DNA of 64,000 nucleotides from Peribacter sp043814035 (lineage in GTDB: Bacteria; Patescibacteriota; Gracilibacteria; Peribacterales; Peribacteraceae). Numbering within the stretch: position 1 is the stretch's first letter; each line of letters opens with the position of its first letter. The notes beneath the pieces are model-generated. The model was not told the DNA's origin. It saw only the letters and a list, made by a program, of their open reading frames with translations, and made no database searches. The stretch spans positions 1 to 64,000 of the forward strand of contig JBDRKJ010000002.1 of NCBI GenBank assembly GCA_043814035.1, read 5' to 3'. Below, piece after piece: positions 59,527 through 64,000 of the stretch. The position numbers and the translations under genes are program-made.

Positions 59527-60195
59527 CTACCGGAGGAAGGAACGGAGTAGAATTCGCAATGCCGTTTTCACGCCATTGGCGAACGACTGGCCTTTGGCCA
59601 GCGTGTACTGCGAATAGAGAACCTTGATGGGCACTTCGGCCACGCGCCATTGGCGCTGCACCGTTTCGCGCACGAGCTCCGTGCAGAACTCGTAGCCACT
59701 CATACGGATTGAGACCTCGCGTACGGCACGCGGACCGAACACTTTAAATCCGCACTGACTGTCATTCACCCAGCGCCCGGTCGTGGCAAATGTCACCAGA
59801 TTACCAACAGCATTGAAGAATCGCCGGATGAAGGGGATATGATTTTTCTGGCCAAAACGATTGGCGAAGACAATATCAGCCCGATCGGTGAGAACCGAAT
59901 GGAGGAGTGACGGAATATCGCGAGGATCATGCTGCTCATCAGCATCGAGTGTGACGATGACTTCCGCACCCATAGCACGTGCCGCTTCAATGCCCGTCAT
60001 CGTCGCCGCTCCGGCGCCACAGTTCTGTGCGTGACGCACAACCATGGCACCCGCACGTTCAGCCACAACAGCAGTTGCGTCTGAGGAGCCATCGTCCACT
60101 ACAACCACGGTATCCACGAAATTGGATGTATTTTCCACGACACTCGCGATGCGTTTCGCTTCGTTGTACGCCGGAATGACGGCAATCACACGCAT
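59527..60195 (-). CDS. GT2 polyprenyl-phosphate glycosyltransferase
   Basis: 222 residues: MRVIAVIPAYNEAKRIASVV, DTVVVVDDGSSDATAVVAER, CGAGAATMTGIEAARAMGAE, VIVTLDADEQHDPRDIPSLL (metal-binding DAD) and WVNDSQCGFKVFGPRAVREV. Compact GT2 of the dolichol-phosphate-mannose-synthase type. Lies between a DUF2304 gene and a very large GT-C gene: a donor-maker, helper and transferase set. Confidence 0.93.
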   Translation of the reverse strand: MRVIAVIPAYNEAKRIASVVENTSNFVDTVVVVDDGSSDATAVVAERAGAMVVRHAQNCGAGAATMTGIEAARAMGAEVIVTLDADEQHDPRDIPSLLHSVLTDRADIVFANRFGQKNHIPFIRRFFNAVGNLVTFATTGRWVNDSQCGFKVFGPRAVREVSIRMSGYEFCTELVRETVQRQWRVAEVPIKVLYSQYTLAKGQSFANGVKTALRILLRSFLR

Positions 60196-60197
60196 GC

Positions 60198-63005
60198 TTA
60201 TGGCAGGAGAATGTACGCAATACCAGCATCGGAGTCATTCACTTGTGGAACGATTCCGAGAGAGCGAGAATTTGCAAATTCAAGGAATGCATTGACTTTC
60301 TGATGCAGCGAACCGTTGGGATCTTTCTCGATCGTGACTGTATTGGTATCAAAGACGATGCTGTTGAACCCAAGCGCCTGCAGACGCTTAAGTGTGAGCG
60401 CGGGATCACGCTCCGCAAAGATACAGTTGAAGAAATCCAATTGGTGATCCGAAATACCGATGACCTCCAAATTCCGCGGAATGAAGTATGGAATGAATGT
60501 GCCAACGCGGTACAGGTAGGGCCTGTCTGGCATGGATTTTCCCCGTTCAACAGCCATGAGAGCAATATCGTCATAGTATGAAACAGTGCGTTCTTGCAAC
60601 GCTGCGGCAGAGATTTTGCCAAAGGGATACTCCAAAAGATTCTTCTGAATTTCATACTGCCAGAAGCGCTGACCAAAGGAACACACGAGAGCAACGACAA
60701 TCAGCACACCCGCCACTGTGCGACTGAACACATCGGGGGCATGCACAAACAACGCTTCAACGCAGATGACGAGGCCAAGGAACATGCCGATGCCGTACCA
60801 CGGAATACCGTTCGCGAGGAACACCCACTCAACAATCAAGAAGAGTGTGGCAACCCAAAGCCAACGCAGCCACCTCCCTTTCCTCATCCAGAAAAGAGGA
60901 AGCAGAAGAAGAAGTGGGAAAAGAAAGAGCACAGGAGACGTAGTGACGTAGTACCCGGCAGAATCGAGATTGAGTACCGTCCGCCACGGAAGCATTAAGT
61001 AGTGACTCCATCCGTTGCCGAACCCCCAGTAGCGATCGAGCTCTTCGGTACTGCCGGTCGCCTTGCAGGCAGGAACACTCTTATCCACCTGCAGATCTTG
61101 AGGCAATGTTCTGTACGGGCGATCCGGAGTCGGAATCCCGGTGCCATCGAGGTCAAAGGATGGACTGTTGGAATTGGGCACTCCCAGCTCGATCCGTGTG
61201 GGAATGATGCGACCACGAATGAAATTATTGTGGTAAACCCACGGGAAGATGGAAGCAAAGAAGAACATCATGAACACAATGATCGAAAATACTGTTGTCT
61301 TTATCCGATTGCGACGTAGCAACGCCGCAATGACAGAAAGAACCACGCCCAATAGAACAAATATTCCAAGGAATATCGTCGGCGATATCGAAGAAGTACC
61401 TGCCACGCGCTGCTCGATGGAAGAAAGATCGAGTGCATGTTGGACAATAAATGCGACAATCACCCAGAAGACGGCACCCAAGAAGCCAATCCAGTGGAGT
61501 GAGGCACCGATCAATACTGAAAACACCGCCATGAGTACCATGACGGCTGTCGGTTTCATGGAGAAAGCGAACCCCGCGAACACAGCCGCAAGCGCAACCC
61601 AGCGCCATGATATGGTCACGGCAGCATGATCGGCGTCATCCGTACGAGAAAAGAGCGCAATGAAGATGCTCAACATGGAAAGTGTACCCATTGTGAAGAT
61701 CGCATTATCGATCTTCATATCCGCAAAGGAAAAATGCCCCACAAGAGGCAGGGTGTAATAGAGAAGAGCCGAAAGAACGCCAGCATTCCTGCCGATGAAG
61801 TGTCTTGCAAAGGTGGCAACGGCGAGAACGGCCAATAGTCCCGCAGTCCAGTTCACTGCCATTGCTGTCGTCGCACCAAAGATGCTGTTGTACCCGAAGA
61901 GCACGAAGCCGAGTGATGTGAGGTACTCCCACTGGAACGGCGCCATTGAAAAGATGAAGTATCCGTAGCTCACCATAAGCCGTGGACGGTTGAGGTAACT
62001 TCCCAGATCGTCCCACCCGATGGGAAAGGGACGGACGATCGTCAGAAAATTGAGTGCGAGGTAACTCAAAAGCAGCCACATCAGCACTACTTCCCCACTC
62101 AGCCAACGAATTTCCCGTGTCTCACGTGGTTGCGTGAGCGCGCGCCACCAATAGAGAACATCTTTGTACGCCAAAACGGGAACGAGGAGTACGAAAATCC
62201 ACACAGCAGGAGCAACGATGAGATGTGCGACCGCCAGAAACCAGAGAATGGCCACCCACGCACATGCACCAAGGCCCGCACTCATGACCATCTCTACAAG
62301 AAAAGAGGGAGAGGGAACTTTGAGAAGACGGAGGAGCATCCTTCCCATGACCAAAAACTCAAACAGAAGAGCAAGAACGAAGAGGAATACGGGGACAACG
62401 CGCGTGAGAAACGACTGCTGCATGCAACGGATCGTGATGTGATACGCCTTAGCGCCACTGGTAAACGTGCCGATCTGCTTCAGGCATCCACGTTGTTCGA
62501 GACCGTTGAAATTATTCCTCAGCTCTTGGAGCACAGAGGGTGATGCATCGGTATAGACCAGAGCAGTGGGCTCGGAAAGTTGCCGTATCGAAACCCCACC
62601 AGTCTGCGATTGACTCAGTGTAGTAAAAAGGAGCCAAACCAAGAAGAGAAATCCCAAGACCAGACTGATCGGGCGATCGTGCACACGCAATGTGCGCCAA
62701 CGACCCGTCTTCAGTGCAAACGCTCCCCAAAAGAGAAGGAAGAAAACAACGCAGGAAATGATGTATCCAAGAAACCGCCCCGATCGGGCGATCGCAAACG
62801 CCACCGTCGAGAAAATGCTCTGAATTCCACAAATAAACGGCGTATTTATACAGTCCTGCTGCCGTAGAAGATCTTTGGTTGCATTATCGAGAAGAACAGC
62901 TCCATGAACGGGAATGCCCAAGTATACGAACGTACTGTAGCCGCCCCAGAGCATGAGACCGAGCAACAGCAAAACGGAGAGAATCTGAATAGTGCGCTTC
63001 TGCAT
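60198..63005 (-). CDS. Very large polytopic membrane protein, GT-C-like
   Basis: 935 residues with roughly sixteen to eighteen membrane segments in two blocks, separated by a loop of about 60 residues (SQSQTGGVSIRQLSEPTALV onward). The second block has the acidic outer loop IGWDDLGSYLNRPRLMVSYG, the equivalent of the GT-C catalytic loop, and LVGHFSFADMKIDNAIFTMG. The C-terminal soluble domain (from about 780) resembles those of the smaller GT-C genes here. TGG-TAGGCT lies 10 nt before the ATG. It is twice the usual size and could be a fusion. Confidence 0.7.
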   Translation of the reverse strand: MQKRTIQILSVLLLLGLMLWGGYSTFVYLGIPVHGAVLLDNATKDLLRQQDCINTPFICGIQSIFSTVAFAIARSGRFLGYIISCVVFFLLFWGAFALKTGRWRTLRVHDRPISLVLGFLFLVWLLFTTLSQSQTGGVSIRQLSEPTALVYTDASPSVLQELRNNFNGLEQRGCLKQIGTFTSGAKAYHITIRCMQQSFLTRVVPVFLFVLALLFEFLVMGRMLLRLLKVPSPSFLVEMVMSAGLGACAWVAILWFLAVAHLIVAPAVWIFVLLVPVLAYKDVLYWWRALTQPRETREIRWLSGEVVLMWLLLSYLALNFLTIVRPFPIGWDDLGSYLNRPRLMVSYGYFIFSMAPFQWEYLTSLGFVLFGYNSIFGATTAMAVNWTAGLLAVLAVATFARHFIGRNAGVLSALLYYTLPLVGHFSFADMKIDNAIFTMGTLSMLSIFIALFSRTDDADHAAVTISWRWVALAAVFAGFAFSMKPTAVMVLMAVFSVLIGASLHWIGFLGAVFWVIVAFIVQHALDLSSIEQRVAGTSSISPTIFLGIFVLLGVVLSVIAALLRRNRIKTTVFSIIVFMMFFFASIFPWVYHNNFIRGRIIPTRIELGVPNSNSPSFDLDGTGIPTPDRPYRTLPQDLQVDKSVPACKATGSTEELDRYWGFGNGWSHYLMLPWRTVLNLDSAGYYVTTSPVLFLFPLLLLLPLFWMRKGRWLRWLWVATLFLIVEWVFLANGIPWYGIGMFLGLVICVEALFVHAPDVFSRTVAGVLIVVALVCSFGQRFWQYEIQKNLLEYPFGKISAAALQERTVSYYDDIALMAVERGKSMPDRPYLYRVGTFIPYFIPRNLEVIGISDHQLDFFNCIFAERDPALTLKRLQALGFNSIVFDTNTVTIEKDPNGSLHQKVNAFLEFANSRSLGIVPQVNDSDAGIAYILLP

Positions 63006-63091
63006 ACAGGAACCGAGCCTACCAGAAAGCGCATGGAAAGGCAGTGTAAAGCTCCGAAATTTGCCACCCTGCTGCTATGCTTCCTCCCTGC

Positions 63092-64000
63092 ATGTCATTG
63101 GAAGAAATCGCCATCCGTCGGCAATTCCCTGCCTTGCAGAAGCCGGGGCCGTTTGTCTACTTCGATACCGCTGCATCAGCACAAAAACCTGAAGCGGTTT
63201 TACATGCGATGGATACGTTCGTGCGAGAAGAGTATGCCAATGTGCATCGTGGACTCTATCCACGTTCAGGCGAAGCGACGGATCGCTACGAACTCGCACG
63301 GGAATCCGTACGCTCCTTCGTGGATGCACAGCACCGTGACGAGATCATCTTCACCAAAGGCGCCACAGAGTCACTCAATCTCATCGCGCGAAGCTGGGGT
63401 CATGCCACGCTCAAGAAAGGAGACGCCGTAGCACTCACGCTCCTTGAGCATCACAGCAATATTGTTCCATGGTTGCAGCTCAAAGAAGAGAAGGGTATAG
63501 AAATTGTATGGATCGGTATTGATGAACAGGGACACGTGAATCGTGAGGAGCTCACCCGTGCGCTCAAAAAAGGAAATGTCCGCCTCCTCAGTATAACGGG
63601 ATTGAGCAATGTCCTCGGTATACAAACGCCGATTGCAGAAATCATCGCCGAAGCTCACCAGGCAAAGGCACTCGTAGCCATAGATGCAGCGCAACTTATT
63701 GGGCACCACGCGATTTCTGTACAGGAATTGGATTGTGACTTTCTCGCATTCTCAGGACACAAAGTCTACGGCCCCACTGGTATCGGCGTGCTCTATGCCA
63801 AACGGCATCTTCTGCGCAGCATGCCTCCTTTTCTTGGTGGAGGCATGATGATTCGCGAAGTGCACCTCGACTCATTCACCCCTGCAGATGCTCCGCAGAA
63901 GTTCGAGGCTGGTACGCCGCCCATCATCGAAGCAGTGGGACTGACGGCAGCACTCGAATGGCTTGGGAAAATACACTGGAAAGACATCGAGGCACACGAA
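63092..64000 (+). CDS. sufS: Cysteine desulfurase, SufS-type (runs off the window)
   Basis: Releases sulfur from cysteine for Fe-S cluster assembly; PLP enzyme. 303 residues are readable with no stop before the edge. SLEEIAIRRQFPALQKPGPF, YFDTAASAQKP, EEYANVHRGLYPRSGEATDR (group II), then IIFTKGATESLNLIA and the PLP-lysine block DFLAFSGHKVYGPTGIGVLY. Start: TGC-TATGCT (63073-63081) ends 10 nt before ATG 63092; ATG 63077 overlaps that element and is less likely. Divergent from the large GT-C gene. Confidence 0.93.
   Translation, partial: MSLEEIAIRRQFPALQKPGPFVYFDTAASAQKPEAVLHAMDTFVREEYANVHRGLYPRSGEATDRYELARESVRSFVDAQHRDEIIFTKGATESLNLIARSWGHATLKKGDAVALTLLEHHSNIVPWLQLKEEKGIEIVWIGIDEQGHVNREELTRALKKGNVRLLSITGLSNVLGIQTPIAEIIAEAHQAKALVAIDAAQLIGHHAISVQELDCDFLAFSGHKVYGPTGIGVLYAKRHLLRSMPPFLGGGMMIREVHLDSFTPADAPQKFEAGTPPIIEAVGLTAALEWLGKIHWKDIEAHE

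Overview
The window looks like a chromosomal segment of a Candidate Phyla Radiation (Patescibacteria) bacterium, most plausibly of the Peregrinibacteria/Peribacteria type. This is an inference from gene content: compact housekeeping genes, DUF5667 and DUF2304 proteins, a NIF3-like orphan, a very large surface-glycan locus and many small orphan proteins. UGA is a normal stop here. RF2 is present with its programmed frameshift, so this is not an SR1/Gracilibacteria-type recoded genome.

Layout. About 0.2-30 kb is mostly housekeeping: def-gatB, a prephenate-dehydrogenase-like/ACT protein, efp, an ECF sigma factor with a FecR/DUF5667 membrane partner, guaA, an O-antigen-ligase-like protein, a UDP-GlcNAc 2-epimerase, gpmA, a TagA/WecG glycosyltransferase, a DsbA-like lipoprotein, trmD, a 2-oxoacid:ferredoxin oxidoreductase with a flavodoxin-like protein, infC-rpmI-rplT, two PilN/PilO-like membrane proteins, prfB, a 56-residue bacterial histone-fold protein, an amino-acid permease, tRNA-Ser(CGA), a nitroreductase, an RF-like GGQ protein, rpmB and an M50 protease. 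About 30.4-63 kb is a surface-polysaccharide locus: GT2, GT4, exostosin-like and GT-C membrane glycosyltransferases, methyltransferases, a DegT aminotransferase, cupin, GtrA, RmlB-like dehydratase and DUF2304. A sufS-like gene runs off the right end.

The glycan locus is interrupted at about 49.9-53.7 kb by an AT-rich island. It holds a SET-domain protein, a zinc-ribbon/membrane pair, a small orphan and an HEATH (HExxH) metallopeptidase-like protein. Each cargo is separated by palindromic repeats resembling integron attC sites, with no integrase in view.

Four features deserve attention. (1) A hairpin element of about 75 nt occurs in three intergenic copies with compensatory base changes, so it is a likely undescribed structured RNA. 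(2) A -10-like hexamer lies 6-10 nt before a large fraction of start codons with no Shine-Dalgarno sequence, pointing to widespread leaderless transcription. (3) The histone-fold protein and the SET-domain protein lie in the same window. (4) REP-like palindromes are inserted in frame into glycosyltransferase genes, and two coding stubs repeat the first codons of the full gene just downstream.
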